A stretch of DNA of 64,000 nt from RGIG4079 sp045531405 (GCA_045531405.1 JAZSDX010000077.1:3506-67505); one strand, 5' to 3'. Shown: positions 43,251-53,283, numbered from the stretch's first letter. The notes: generated from the sequence alone by a model not told the origin. Numbers and translations: made by a program.

Positions 43251-43984
43251 GGAACTATTACCTTATAGGCTTTACCTCCTATATTTAGCAAATAAAATCC
43301 TGATGAGATATTAATGCGATTTACCCCTGCGTGAATCGCATTTGTTTTTATGAGAGTTCCACTCAACGAATAAATTTCTACAGTTGAATCTTTCTCACTA
43401 TTAATAATTATCCCTTGAGGGCATGTTGCAATATTAACCGACTTTCTTGCAACAGATTCCACTCCAGCGCCATTCTTTGAATACAACTCCAATTCATCTA
43501 TATTAATTGCCTCTGTTTTATTATATGCTTTTGACAATGTCAATCTAATTTTCGCCTGTTTAACATCTTCTAATATGCCAATTTGTGCAACATCTCCCAT
43601 AGTCATCGTTGATTCATTGAGTTGTGGATTATTATTTACATATGAATAAATCACATTTCCTGTTTCATTTACTAACTCCACCTTTATCGGATGGGTATTT
43701 GTTGTTGACACATAATAACGCACACTAAAGCCCAAATCACAGCCTTCAATATTTATCAGTTCTGATTGCATATAACTCACTTCGGGCAACATTGTCAATG
43801 GATATTGCTTATTTTTCAATCCTTGTTGAGTCACTGCTTCTCCCGAAGGCATATATACCCATTGGTGTGTAACAGTACTCGTTGGACGAAGAATCGACAA
43901 ACGAGTATTTTCAGACCAAGACAATTGAGCAAAGACTGTACACAAAACTACAAAACACGATAAAAGCGATAATCTAACCTTCAT
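43247..43984 (-). CDS. Secreted protein with T9SS type A sorting tail
   Basis: This 245-residue protein has a signal peptide (VRLSLLSCFVVLCTVFA) and a beta-rich central domain (about 30-165) with no recognised family. The C-terminal 65 residues are a T9SS type A sorting domain (VEIYSLSGTLIKTNA, GFYLLNIGGKAYKVIVP region, Lys-Val end). It is the second gene after the small membrane-protein gene at 43993 (8-nt gap), so the two are likely co-transcribed. A surface role is inferred; no catalytic motif is evident. Confidence 0.83.
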   Translation of the reverse strand: MKVRLSLLSCFVVLCTVFAQLSWSENTRLSILRPTSTVTHQWVYMPSGEAVTQQGLKNKQYPLTMLPEVSYMQSELINIEGCDLGFSVRYYVSTTNTHPIKVELVNETGNVIYSYVNNNPQLNESTMTMGDVAQIGILEDVKQAKIRLTLSKAYNKTEAINIDELELYSKNGAGVESVARKSVNIATCPQGIIINSEKDSTVEIYSLSGTLIKTNAIHAGVNRINISSGFYLLNIGGKAYKVIVP

Positions 43985-43992
43985 ATTCTTAA

Positions 43993-44244
43993 TTATTTAT
44001 TTTTAAGATTGTTCCACCATTTTTTTATTCGTTTTACACCCTCCACACCTAATACAGCAAGTCCTGAATACTGAAAAGTTTTAGCCAAACCAAAAAACAC
44101 AACCCACAAAACTCCCTTTGCAGTTGTACTTATTGGCAATAACATTTGGGCAAACGAAACAATATAGCATATTACACAAATTATAATTAAAATTACACCC
44201 GTGCGAAAAGATAATTTAGACAACCATTTTTTTATTTGGTCCAT
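43993..44244 (-). CDS. Small membrane protein with two predicted helices
   Basis: This 83-residue protein is best started at ATG 44244 (DQIKKWLSKL); a TTG further upstream at 44286 would add 14 residues and is less likely. Two hydrophobic helices at about 16-37 and 44-65 are followed by a Lys-rich tail (GVKRIKKWWNNLKNK). No family is recognised. It lies 8 nt upstream of the T9SS cargo gene. No strong promoter was found; TATATTCGC about 25 nt before the ATG is close to the -7 consensus. Confidence 0.65.
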   Translation of the reverse strand: MDQIKKWLSKLSFRTGVILIIICVICYIVSFAQMLLPISTTAKGVLWVVFFGLAKTFQYSGLAVLGVEGVKRIKKWWNNLKNK

Positions 44245-44414
44245 TTTGATTGACTTTTGAATGCGAATATAATATTTTTCTTTCAATATAGCACCTTACA
44301 AACTATGTTTTTTGTTTCAACTTACTTTTGTCTATCAAAAATATTTCCCTCTTAATAACGTTTAAGTTTATATAATCTAATGTAACATTACTTGTTTATA
44401 GTTCGCGATTTTAT

Positions 44415-44423
44415 TAATTTTGC
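44415..44423 (+). promoter_or_regulatory. Bacteroidota promoter for the gliding-motility-type protein
   Basis: TAATTTTGC matches the consensus, with TTG 20 nt upstream at 44392 as a -33 element. It covers a TTG codon (44420) that would extend the reading frame, so the ATG at 44441 is the better start, with a leader of about 10 nt. Confidence 0.7.
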
Positions 44424-44440
44424 AAATAAATCTATTCGCT

Positions 44441-45775
44441 ATGAGATTGTTTTTATTTAATATCTTCACTTTCTTGACATTTATATCCATTAATGCAACT
44501 GTCTCTTTCTCGGGGACAAACAAAAATGTTATTACCGAAAAAGCCGAAGCTTCTACCGGACTTAACAACATATATGTACTACACAGCTTTAATGGCGTAC
44601 AACTGACATATACTGCCTCTACTTCTGGAGATGTTCAATGGTTTAAGTATAGTAATTATTCAGGCAATTACACCGGTGAAGTTTCGGGAGTAATTCGCAA
44701 TGGGAATAAATATACGCTTAACCTTACCGGGCTCGGTGATATTGGTCTTTGCATTACCGAAAATGGGAGAAGCAATTGTTTTTGGATTGTAGATTATTCA
44801 GCTCATCAATTACATTTATCTTCATTGGGATTCTCGGCCGAACAAGATTGCGATATGACCGAACTGCTATTTAACGGAAATGCCAATCGTATAATCTATT
44901 ATACTACAACGGGACAAGCCAAAGAATTAAATCGCGACATAAAATTAAATTACTATTCACTGTCTTATAATGAAGAATCTGAATCTTATGACCAAATATT
45001 TGTAGAGCGTTCATATCCATACTTAAATTCTATATTTCGCACAAATTCGCCTCTATGTAATACCGAATTCATATTAAGTGGCGACAAATACTTGAAACAT
45101 TGGGGAATCGAAGAATCCATTACAAGTGCCTTTTATAACACACCTACAGTCGAAGCAAAAACATCGGCAAATCAAACGTCTCGAGAAATCGCCAATGAAC
45201 AAAAAGAAGAGACAGCACTTGGAGGCTCTGCCCCATGCGAAATTGAGTTCAAGGCAATTTGTAGCGATGCCGTTATATACAAAGAGTGGCAAATGGCGAC
45301 CGATTCTGAATTTGAAAACATCACTATGCGCCTAAACGAGCCAATTACAACATATACATTCAATGAACATGGCACAACATATGTTAGATTTATGGCAAGT
45401 AATGCCAATGGTTCTTGTGACTTTTTCAGTGACACATATGAAATATTCATTGGAGAATCTCGCCTTGAATGTCCAAATGCATTTTCTCCCAATGCTTCTG
45501 AAGGTGTAAATGACGAGTGGAAAGTTAGTTACAAATCAATAACTTCATTTGAATGTTATATTTTTAATCGTTGGGGAATAAAAATCGCAGAGTTTAACGA
45601 CCCGTCTCAAGGATGGGATGGCAAACACAATGGCAAATTTGTACCTGCCGGAGTATATTATTATATAATAAAAGCCGAAGGTGCAGATGGCAAGAAATAT
45701 GAATTAAACGGAGACATTAATATTATAAATTACTCTGGTGTGACAGGAACGACATCCACACCACCAACACAATAA
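44441..45775 (+). CDS. Secreted protein with gliding-motility-associated C-terminal (T9SS type B) domain
   Basis: This 444-residue protein starts at ATG 44441 (RLFLFNIFTFLTFI signal peptide). Beta-rich domains fill residues about 30-340. The C-terminal 90 residues form a CHU_C or type B sorting domain: CPNAFSPNASEGVNDEWKV, then FNRWGIKIAEF and GWDGKHNGK. Type B signals direct export by the type IX system with a different attachment route from type A. It lies 4 nt before the lytic transglycosylase gene. The function of the passenger domain is unknown. Confidence 0.87.
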   Translation: MRLFLFNIFTFLTFISINATVSFSGTNKNVITEKAEASTGLNNIYVLHSFNGVQLTYTASTSGDVQWFKYSNYSGNYTGEVSGVIRNGNKYTLNLTGLGDIGLCITENGRSNCFWIVDYSAHQLHLSSLGFSAEQDCDMTELLFNGNANRIIYYTTTGQAKELNRDIKLNYYSLSYNEESESYDQIFVERSYPYLNSIFRTNSPLCNTEFILSGDKYLKHWGIEESITSAFYNTPTVEAKTSANQTSREIANEQKEETALGGSAPCEIEFKAICSDAVIYKEWQMATDSEFENITMRLNEPITTYTFNEHGTTYVRFMASNANGSCDFFSDTYEIFIGESRLECPNAFSPNASEGVNDEWKVSYKSITSFECYIFNRWGIKIAEFNDPSQGWDGKHNGKFVPAGVYYYIIKAEGADGKKYELNGDINIINYSGVTGTTSTPPTQ

Positions 45776-45779
45776 CATC

Positions 45780-46706
45780 ATGTATCGAATTCTTTTTTCT
45801 ACAATCTTTTTTATTTTATTTATCACATCTAATGCTCAAGAATCGCATAGTTTTTCAACGATTCTCAATCCTAACATTCCATCGGAAATAATATTTGCTA
45901 ACGAAAAAATAAGTTTTGATAGAGTTGACATGTATGAACGACTTGATCGTGAGTTAACATCTTTATCTTATACTCATGGCAACACCCTACTAACGCTCAA
46001 ACGAGCCAATCGATTCTTCCCAATATTAGCACCTATATTAATAGAGCAAGGTTTACCTCTTGATTTTTTGTATTTAGCATGCACCGAAAGTATGCTTAAC
46101 ATTCGCGCATATTCTCCAGCAAAGGCAACCGGAATATGGCAATTTATTCCTTCAACAGGAAAATCTTACGGACTGGAAATTAACGATTATGTTGACGAAC
46201 GATTAAATATTGAAAAAGCCACCATTGCAGCATGTAAATACCTTAAAGAGTCATACAAAAAATATGGTAATTGGGAATCTGTTGCATGTGCATATAATGC
46301 AGGCAATGGGCGCATATCTTCAGAGTTGGAGAAACAGCAAGTTACCTCATCATTTGACCTTCATTTAGTCTCAGAAACATCAAGATATATGTTTAGGATT
46401 CTTGCATACAAATTAATACTTGAGAACCCTCGAAAATATGGATTCATCTTAACTGAAGATCAATTATATCACCCGATTGAATGCGATATCGTAGAAGTAG
46501 ATTCGGCCATTGCAGATTGGCCTACATGGGCAAAAGAAAAAGGCATCACATACGCTCAACTTCGCGAACAAAACCCATGGATTCAAGCAAAGTATCTTCA
46601 GAACAAGTCAGGCAAAATCTACAAAATAAAGATTCCTAAAAAAGAGTCATTATATCGCTCTACACAAAAAAGACGTGTTTACAATCCTATCTGGATAACC
46701 GAATAA
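45780..46706 (+). CDS. Lytic transglycosylase (MltD-like)
   Basis: This 308-residue enzyme cleaves peptidoglycan to form 1,6-anhydromuropeptides. It has a signal peptide (about 1-19) and an SLT domain (about 85-200) with the catalytic Glu103 in CTESMLN, followed by YSPAKATGIWQF and ACAYNAGNGRI, all typical of the family-1/MltD group. No LysM domain is present, unlike E. coli MltD; the C-terminal 80 residues have no recognised domain. It is co-transcribed with the T9SS type B protein before it and lies 9 nt before uvrA. Confidence 0.91.
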   Translation: MYRILFSTIFFILFITSNAQESHSFSTILNPNIPSEIIFANEKISFDRVDMYERLDRELTSLSYTHGNTLLTLKRANRFFPILAPILIEQGLPLDFLYLACTESMLNIRAYSPAKATGIWQFIPSTGKSYGLEINDYVDERLNIEKATIAACKYLKESYKKYGNWESVACAYNAGNGRISSELEKQQVTSSFDLHLVSETSRYMFRILAYKLILENPRKYGFILTEDQLYHPIECDIVEVDSAIADWPTWAKEKGITYAQLREQNPWIQAKYLQNKSGKIYKIKIPKKESLYRSTQKRRVYNPIWITE

Positions 46707-46715
46707 TGTAAAGTA

Positions 46716-49556
46716 ATGGCAAGTATTGAAAATAACACCGAAGATTTTATTGATTGCTTATCTGTCGTTGGGGCTAGAGTTCACAATCTTAAAAATATAG
46801 ATGTTTCTATCCCACATAACAAGCTTACAGTAATCACAGGTCTAAGTGGTAGTGGCAAATCTTCACTCGCTTTTGACACAATTTTTGCCGAGGGACAACG
46901 ACGATATATCGAAACATTTTCAAGTTATGCTCGCAATATGCTTGGAACATTAGAACGTCCAGATGTTGATTACATCACTGGGCTAAGTCCGGTTATTGCC
47001 ATAGAACAAAAGACTATAAATAAAAATCCACGGAGTACAATAGGTACTACCACTGAAATATACGATTTCCTTCGATTACTTTTTGCTCGCATAGGACAAG
47101 CTCGCAGTTACATTTCTGGAGAGCCTATGATAAAATACTCTGAAGAAAAAATAATCGATTTAATTCTTGAGAAATTCGATGGTCGAAAAATATACATACT
47201 TGCTCCGATTGTAAAAAATAGGAAAGGTCATTATAAAGAGTTATTTGAACAATTACGCAAAAAAGGATATATTACAGTCAGAATTGATGGCGATTTACGA
47301 GAAATCACACTTGGCATGAAAGTTGACCGATATAAAAATCACTCTATTGAATTGGTTATTGATCGACTTAAAGCATCCCGTAAAGATGAAAACCGACTTC
47401 GCAAGACTGTTTCTACAGCATTAAAACAAGGAGGGAAACAATTGATGATATATGATGTTGAAGATGACAAAATATATCATTATAGCCAGATGTTGATGGA
47501 TCCTATTAGTGGGATCTCATATAAAGAGCCTGCCCCTCATAACTTTTCTTTCAATTCACCACAAGGAGCATGTCCTAAATGCAAAGGATTAGGATATGTT
47601 AATCTTGTAGATCGAGCTAAAATTATACCCGATGATTCAGTCTCAATATATGATGGAGGAATTGTACCTTTGGGGAAATATAAAAACTCAATGATTTTTT
47701 GGCAAATAGACGCAATATGCCAAAAATATGGGCACACTATTAAAACTCCCATAATAGAACTTTGCGATGAAGCAATAACAGATATACTAAACGGCACTAC
47801 CGAACGTATTGCTATCAAAAATGACACCCTAAATCTATCTAACTATTTCCAAAACTACGAAGGACTTATTAAATACATTGAACTACAACAATCCGACGAC
47901 GCCGGGAGTGCTGCACAAAAATGGAGTGGTCAATTTTTTTCTCGTACAACATGTCCCGAATGCAATGGCAATAGACTCAATCGTGAAGCCCTACATTTTT
48001 TCATTGGAGATAAGAACATTGCAGAATTGGCTAAGTTAGACATTTCAGATCTTTTAGAATGGATAAATAATATAGATAATCATCTTAATCCTCAACAAAC
48101 GATAATAGCCAACGAAATTATAAAAGAAATTCGCACTCGTCTAAAATTTCTTGTAGATGTTGGTTTAGAATATCTATCCCTTAATCGCAATTCAGCATCA
48201 TTATCCGGAGGAGAAAGTCAGCGAATAAGACTTGCGACTCAATTAGGGTCTGAATTGGTCAATGTCTTATATATCCTTGATGAACCAAGTATTGGATTAC
48301 ATCAACGAGATAACAATCGCCTTATTTCTTCATTAAAACGTTTACGCGACGCATCCAATTCTATTATTGTAGTTGAACACGACAAAGATATGATGCTCAA
48401 TGCTGATTACATAATTGACATTGGTCCACAAGCAGGCAGAAAAGGAGGAAAAGTAGTTTTTCAAGGCATTCCTACTGATATGCTTAAAGAATCTACACTC
48501 ACTGCCCAATATCTAAATGGAGAGAAAAAAATCCAAGTCCCCTCTACTCGCAGAAAAGGGAATGGAAAATCTATTGAGTTAATTGGTTGTTCAGGCAATA
48601 ATCTACAAGATGTAACACTAAAACTTAATCTCGGTACGCTGACATGTATTGCCGGAGTTTCGGGTAGTGGCAAATCAAGTTTAGTAAATGCTACCCTTCA
48701 ACCAATACTAAGCCAAAAATTTTATCATTCATCACAACAGCCTCTTCCATACAAAGAAATATTAGGCATTGAAAACATTGATAAAGTTGTAACAGTTGAT
48801 CAATCTCCTCTCGGCAAATCACCTCGTTCCAATCCGGCAACTTACACAGGTGTATTTTCGGACATTCGTTCTCTTTATGTAAATCTTCCCGAAGCCAAAA
48901 TTAGAGGCTACAAACCCGGACGATTTTCTTTTAATGTTTCAGGTGGTCGATGTGAGTCTTGTAACGGGAATGGATATCGCACAATTGAAATGAATTTTTT
49001 ACCCGACGTTCTTGTCCCATGTGAAGTGTGTGGTGGACGCAGATATAACCGTGAGACTCTTGAAGTTAGATTCAAAGGCAAATCAATTGCTGACGTTCTT
49101 GAAATGACAATCAACCAAGCGGTTGATTTCTTTGCCGGCATACCCGTAATCCTAAATAAAATAAAAGTATTGCAAGACATTGGTTTAGGTTATATTAAAC
49201 TCGGACAACCGTCGTCAACTCTATCAGGAGGCGAAAATCAACGGGTAAAACTTGCAACAGAATTATCAAAACGCGACACAGGCAAAACATTATTCATCCT
49301 TGATGAACCAACAACAGGACTTCATTTTGAGGATATTAATACACTTCTTGGAGTATTAAATAAGCTTGTTGATAAGGGCAACACCGTTTTGGTAATTGAA
49401 CACAATCTTGACGTTCTAAAATGCGCTGATTATATTATTGACATGGGACCTGGAGGAGGTAAAAACGGAGGACAAATTATTGCTATTGGCACTCCCGAAG
49501 AAATTGCGCATTCTCACTCACCTTCAGCCAAATATATTGCACAAGAATTACAATGA
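46716..49556 (+). CDS. uvrA: UvrABC excision nuclease subunit A
   Basis: This 946-residue ABC-type ATPase finds bulky DNA lesions for nucleotide excision repair. Two Walker A motifs are seen, GLSGSGKSS (42-50) and GVSGSGKSS near residue 646, with signature motifs LSGGESQRIRLA and LSGGENQRVKLA. Three zinc-binding Cys clusters are visible: CPKCKGLGY, CPECNGNR and the C-terminal CESCNGNGY with CEVCGGRRY. Length is normal. It starts 9 nt after the transglycosylase gene and ends in a terminator shared with the convergent Sel1 gene. Confidence 0.98.
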   Translation: MASIENNTEDFIDCLSVVGARVHNLKNIDVSIPHNKLTVITGLSGSGKSSLAFDTIFAEGQRRYIETFSSYARNMLGTLERPDVDYITGLSPVIAIEQKTINKNPRSTIGTTTEIYDFLRLLFARIGQARSYISGEPMIKYSEEKIIDLILEKFDGRKIYILAPIVKNRKGHYKELFEQLRKKGYITVRIDGDLREITLGMKVDRYKNHSIELVIDRLKASRKDENRLRKTVSTALKQGGKQLMIYDVEDDKIYHYSQMLMDPISGISYKEPAPHNFSFNSPQGACPKCKGLGYVNLVDRAKIIPDDSVSIYDGGIVPLGKYKNSMIFWQIDAICQKYGHTIKTPIIELCDEAITDILNGTTERIAIKNDTLNLSNYFQNYEGLIKYIELQQSDDAGSAAQKWSGQFFSRTTCPECNGNRLNREALHFFIGDKNIAELAKLDISDLLEWINNIDNHLNPQQTIIANEIIKEIRTRLKFLVDVGLEYLSLNRNSASLSGGESQRIRLATQLGSELVNVLYILDEPSIGLHQRDNNRLISSLKRLRDASNSIIVVEHDKDMMLNADYIIDIGPQAGRKGGKVVFQGIPTDMLKESTLTAQYLNGEKKIQVPSTRRKGNGKSIELIGCSGNNLQDVTLKLNLGTLTCIAGVSGSGKSSLVNATLQPILSQKFYHSSQQPLPYKEILGIENIDKVVTVDQSPLGKSPRSNPATYTGVFSDIRSLYVNLPEAKIRGYKPGRFSFNVSGGRCESCNGNGYRTIEMNFLPDVLVPCEVCGGRRYNRETLEVRFKGKSIADVLEMTINQAVDFFAGIPVILNKIKVLQDIGLGYIKLGQPSSTLSGGENQRVKLATELSKRDTGKTLFILDEPTTGLHFEDINTLLGVLNKLVDKGNTVLVIEHNLDVLKCADYIIDMGPGGGKNGGQIIAIGTPEEIAHSHSPSAKYIAQELQ

Positions 49557-49564
49557 CAAAAACT

Positions 49565-49591
49565 CAATGACTCTTCTATGAAGGGTCATTG
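49565..49591. terminator. Bidirectional terminator between uvrA and the Sel1 gene
   Basis: The arms CAATGACTCTTC (49565) and GAAGGGTCATTG (ending 49591) form a 12-bp stem with a single G-T pair and a 3-nt loop. The right arm contains the stop codon of the convergent Sel1-repeat gene. Confidence 0.8.
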
Positions 49592-50266
49592 TTGCATCTT
49601 ATTCAATTCCAATTTTGCTAATTTATGATCTTGGGCAGCAGCTTTCTCAAACCACTGTTTTGCCAATGCTTGATACTCTTGTGTGACTCGACAATTTTTA
49701 TAAAACATCCCTAAGGAATACTGGGCATGTACGAAGCCTTGTTGTGCCGATTTTTTCAACCACATTTCGGCTTTTGTAATATCTTTTTCAACACCTTCAC
49801 CTCGATAAAAACACTCTCCTAAAAACCATTGAGCCAAAGCATAATCTTGGGTTGCTGATTTTTCACACCATTCAAAGGCACGACGATAATCTTTGTACAC
49901 GCCTCTACCCTCCTTAAAACATCGAGCCAACATAAACTGAGATTCTGCACATCCTATTTTCGCTGCACTTCTAAAATATCTCACTGCCGAAGTATCATTT
50001 TGCGCAACACCCTTTCCACTAAAATAGAAATAACCCATTTGAGTCAATGCACTTTTATGCCCCTGATTTGCAGCCTTTTCACACCATTCAAAAGCCTTTT
50101 CATAGTCACATTCAACCCCCAATCCATCAATAAAACAATGGCACATAAGATATTGAGAATTTGCATCTCCTGACTTTGCCATTTTCTCTAATGCATTAGA
50201 ATATGTCAATGCAAATGAGGTGATTGACATAAATAGCATTAATAATATTCCGAAAATTATCTTCAC
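49586..50266 (-). CDS. Exported Sel1-repeat protein
   Basis: This protein of about 226 residues has five or six Sel1-like repeats of about 36 residues (YLMCHCFIDGLGVECDYEKA, QFMLARCFKEGRGVYKDYRR). Sel1 repeats form a helical solenoid for protein contacts. A signal peptide (KIIFGILLMLFMSITSFA) is best framed by a GTG start at 50266; a TTG at 50278 or an ATG at 50239 are alternatives. There is no membrane helix after the signal. Function is unknown. It is convergent with uvrA. Confidence 0.84.
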   Translation of the reverse strand: MKIIFGILLMLFMSITSFALTYSNALEKMAKSGDANSQYLMCHCFIDGLGVECDYEKAFEWCEKAANQGHKSALTQMGYFYFSGKGVAQNDTSAVRYFRSAAKIGCAESQFMLARCFKEGRGVYKDYRRAFEWCEKSATQDYALAQWFLGECFYRGEGVEKDITKAEMWLKKSAQQGFVHAQYSLGMFYKNCRVTQEYQALAKQWFEKAAAQDHKLAKLELNKMQQ

Positions 50267-50425
50267 GTAATCTATCAATTTATTTTTTAATACGGAAACG
50301 TTGAGGTGTTTATTATATAAATAAACATTTTTAGAATTTATTCACACCTCAATTGTACATTAAAAGGGGCTATATTTACTTAATTAATTTTATATCTATA
50401 TCGTATTATTATGCCATGTTTTTTG

Positions 50426-50434
50426 TATCTTTGT
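50426..50434 (+). promoter_or_regulatory. Bacteroidota -7 promoter element for the lipoprotein-polyprenyl synthase operon
   Basis: TATCTTTGT matches the consensus and lies 25 nt upstream of the ATG at 50460. It probably serves the three close-set genes to 52800. Confidence 0.65.
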
Positions 50435-50459
50435 ATTTAAGAAACCTAAAATTGAAATT

Positions 50460-51044
50460 ATGATGAATATATTCTCTTCATTATTACTAATTATAGTTAT
50501 TACATGCTTTACGGCTTGTAATAACATTGATAATCGACAGGTTTCGGAAATAATAGCAAAAACGACTCGCTACACAACAAATCAAAATTTAGACTCTATT
50601 AAACTATTCGGAGATTCTATTAATAAAAATCCCGATTTAGGCTTAGCGATTATAAATGCAACAAAAGATTCGTCATTAATATATGAAGTTGTATTAACAT
50701 CAATGGTTGTTCCAAATATAGCCGCTGAAATCACATTAACCGATTTGCTTGCAATGCCACTTGACTCAACATCTATTGCGAGGAAGCGTATCAAAAATAT
50801 CGCATATTGGTATTCTGCGATTGGTTATGAGAAAAACATCCTATTATTCAAGAATGCCATTGATTCTTGTGCTGCAACATTAACCATTAAGGAGCAAGCA
50901 AAATTATACATACTTTCAACATCTCCATCCCAACTTGGCAATATTATAAAATGTGAGCCTAATAATCAAGAAATTATTGAAGCTATTAAATCGCAATATA
51001 GTAATCCTGAAGATATAGACTTATTTCATAACGCACTAAAATAG
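50460..51044 (+). CDS. Putative lipoprotein of unknown function
   Basis: This 194-residue protein has a lipobox near residue 20 (CFTACNN), placing the lipidated Cys at the end of a hydrophobic signal. The rest is helical and acidic with no recognised domain. It lies 9 nt upstream of the polyprenyl synthase gene, so they are probably co-transcribed. Residues 98-165 have an amphipathic pattern but no repeats. An alternative ATG lies 3 nt downstream of the first. Confidence 0.78.
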   Translation: MMNIFSSLLLIIVITCFTACNNIDNRQVSEIIAKTTRYTTNQNLDSIKLFGDSINKNPDLGLAIINATKDSSLIYEVVLTSMVVPNIAAEITLTDLLAMPLDSTSIARKRIKNIAYWYSAIGYEKNILLFKNAIDSCAATLTIKEQAKLYILSTSPSQLGNIIKCEPNNQEIIEAIKSQYSNPEDIDLFHNALK

Positions 51045-51053
51045 ATTCCAATT

Positions 51054-52019
51054 ATGTTTACTCCCGATTATTTAGTAAAATACATCAACACAGCAATTAG
51101 TAAGATTAAATATCCCGAAGAACCAAACGGGCTATATGAACCTATTAAATATACACTTAGCGAAGGGGGAAAACGACTTCGCCCACTTTTGACACTTGCT
51201 ACATGTGATGCTTTGGGTGGAGATATTGATGGCGCAAAAAATCAAGCTATAGGTGTTGAAATTTTTCATAATTTCACACTCTTGCACGATGACGTTATGG
51301 ATAAAGCCGACATGAGGCGAGGGAAACCCACTGTACATATCAAATGGGATGAATCAACTGCAATTCTATCGGGAGATGCAATGCTTACATTGGCAACACA
51401 ATTCATGACTAAAGGTGATGGTACTAAAACTTGGGATGTTATATCACTATTTAACACTACAGCAATGGAGGTTTATCAAGGTCAGCAATATGATATGGAC
51501 TTTGAAAAACGCCTTGATGTAACAGTAGATGAATATCTCGAAATGATTCGTCTAAAAACGTCAGTATTGTTGGGATGTGCGTGCAAACTCGGGGCTATCA
51601 TGGCCGGAGCATTTGATTCAGAACGAAAAGCATTCTATAAATATGGCGTAAAATTGGGATTAGCTTTTCAATTACAAGACGATTATCTTGATTCTTATGG
51701 AGACCCTAATATCTTTGGCAAAAAAATAGGTGGAGACATCTTAAATGACAAAAAAACATGGTTACTAATTTCAGCTCTTAATGAAGATAATAGTGGAGAA
51801 ATTAAAACACTTATCGCAAATAAAGATATTAGCCCCGATGAAAAAATTATACGAGTAAAAGCAATCTACGATAAATTAAATCTCGGGAATCGCTGCAAAG
51901 AACTAATGGAAAGATACGCAAATGAAGCAATAGATGCCCTAAAAACTGTGGGATTAAGCGACAACGATATGGAATTTTTCAAGAAAATGGCATTTGATGC
52001 AATTGGTCGCAATCATTAA
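51054..52019 (+). CDS. Polyprenyl diphosphate synthase (trans-isoprenyl)
   Basis: This 321-residue enzyme adds isopentenyl units to an allylic diphosphate, producing a polyprenyl chain, for example for menaquinone side chains. The first Asp-rich motif is DDVMD (79-83, LLHDDVMDKADMRRG) and the second is QLQDDYLD near residue 207, both needed for Mg-diphosphate binding. The GGKRLRP segment (38-44) is also present. Chain length cannot be predicted reliably from sequence. It sits 10 nt before the tatD start and follows a lipoprotein gene by 9 nt. Confidence 0.94.
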   Translation: MFTPDYLVKYINTAISKIKYPEEPNGLYEPIKYTLSEGGKRLRPLLTLATCDALGGDIDGAKNQAIGVEIFHNFTLLHDDVMDKADMRRGKPTVHIKWDESTAILSGDAMLTLATQFMTKGDGTKTWDVISLFNTTAMEVYQGQQYDMDFEKRLDVTVDEYLEMIRLKTSVLLGCACKLGAIMAGAFDSERKAFYKYGVKLGLAFQLQDDYLDSYGDPNIFGKKIGGDILNDKKTWLLISALNEDNSGEIKTLIANKDISPDEKIIRVKAIYDKLNLGNRCKELMERYANEAIDALKTVGLSDNDMEFFKKMAFDAIGRNH

Positions 52020-52029
52020 TATCTATATT

Positions 52030-52800
52030 ATGTTTATTGATACACACACGCACTTATATTTAGACGAATTTGCCCCATCCCCACAAGATGTCGTTACACG
52101 CGCCATACAAGCCGGAGTTGAACAAATGATTTTTCCCAATGTGGATTTATCGACAATTGCTCCAATGCAAAATTTACACAATCAATTCCCTCAAAACACA
52201 TATCTGGCCATGGGGCTACACCCTACTGAAATTAAAGAATCATGGGAGTCAGATTTATCCAAGGTCAAAAACGAATTTTACCAGCACAAAAACAAATATA
52301 TCGCAATAGGTGAAATCGGCATTGATTTATATTGGGATAAGACGTTCAAAAATGAACAAATGCAAGCACTTGAGCAGCAATTTCAATGGGCAGTTGAAAC
52401 AAATCTACCTGTAATCATTCATTGTCGCGAAGGTCTTGACGAAATTTTAGAAGTTCTTGATGGGTTAGCCATAAAACCAAAAGGCGTATTTCATAGCTTT
52501 GGTGGCACAAATATAGACGTTGAACGAATTAGAACGCGTGGGGATTTCTACTTTGGAATAAATGGGATTGTTACATTCAAAAACTCCAAATTAAGAGAAG
52601 TTCTACCAACTATTGGCATTAATCGCATTCTTTTGGAAACTGATGCGCCATACTTGGCCCCCGTTCCCCATCGGGGTAAACGCAATGAAAGTGCATATCT
52701 AATTCACACTGCAGCACATATTGCACAACATATAGGTATTTCTATAGAAGATGTGGCATCAACAACAAGTGCAAATGCCAAACATCTCTTCAAAATCTAA
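52030..52800 (+). CDS. TatD-family metal-dependent deoxyribonuclease
   Basis: This 256-residue hydrolase has a TIM-barrel metallo-active site. The start at ATG 52030 (FIDTHTHLYLDEF) keeps the metal-binding His6 and His8 near the N-terminus; an upstream ATG at 51994 would overlap the previous gene by 26 nt and is rejected. Other ligands are seen in GEIGID, IHCRE, FHSFGG and LLETDAPYLAP. TatD proteins act as 3'-5' DNA exonucleases in repair. The gene is 10 nt after the polyprenyl synthase gene. Confidence 0.93.
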   Translation: MFIDTHTHLYLDEFAPSPQDVVTRAIQAGVEQMIFPNVDLSTIAPMQNLHNQFPQNTYLAMGLHPTEIKESWESDLSKVKNEFYQHKNKYIAIGEIGIDLYWDKTFKNEQMQALEQQFQWAVETNLPVIIHCREGLDEILEVLDGLAIKPKGVFHSFGGTNIDVERIRTRGDFYFGINGIVTFKNSKLREVLPTIGINRILLETDAPYLAPVPHRGKRNESAYLIHTAAHIAQHIGISIEDVASTTSANAKHLFKI

Positions 52801-52812
52801 TCAATATTATTT

Positions 52813-53283
52813 TCACATAGGATTATTCATTATAATAAATGCATTTAGATACGTTGCCAATATCAACCATAAGATATATGGAGCAAATAGCCATGCTGCC
52901 AATTTATTAACTTTATAACATATTGTTGTATAAAATATCACCGTAACATCAAGAAGAATTATATCAATAAAACCACTTATTGGATCTTGTAAATAAAAAA
53001 ACAAGTAGCTCCAGGCAAAATTAAAAACCAATTGAAGGATAAATATCCATCCAACACCCGAATCTAACATTTTATGTTTATTCCAAATTAATCCTATCGA
53101 CAATCCACTACATATATATATGATTGACCATGCAATTGGGAATATCGAATTAGGAGGTGTTAGCTCAGATTTAATCAAAGTTGGATACCACGTTTCCAAC
53201 GACTCTGCTTGGAACATGCTGGCAGTATAGCCAATGCCAAAACAAATAAATATTGCAACTAAAATATAAATTACACGTTTCAT
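52813..53283 (-). CDS. TspO/MBR-family membrane protein
   Basis: This 156-residue protein has five hydrophobic helices and the family phrase WYPTLIKSELTPPNSIFPIAWSII, given here in pieces as WYPTLIKSELTPP and FPIAWSIIYICSG. TspO proteins bind tetrapyrroles and are linked to porphyrin and stress physiology. The tryptophan and proline positions typical of the family are kept. It is convergent with tatD (12-nt gap), with no clear terminator between them. Confidence 0.92.
   Translation of the reverse strand: MKRVIYILVAIFICFGIGYTASMFQAESLETWYPTLIKSELTPPNSIFPIAWSIIYICSGLSIGLIWNKHKMLDSGVGWIFILQLVFNFAWSYLFFYLQDPISGFIDIILLDVTVIFYTTICYKVNKLAAWLFAPYILWLILATYLNAFIIMNNPM

Noticed and set aside
44420..44440. 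TTG start for the gliding-motility-type protein
   Set aside because: The TTG lies within the TAATTTTGC promoter element; the ATG at 44441 gives a normal signal peptide.
51994..52029. Upstream ATG for tatD
   Set aside because: It would overlap the polyprenyl synthase gene by 26 nt and push the metal-binding His pair away from the N-terminus.
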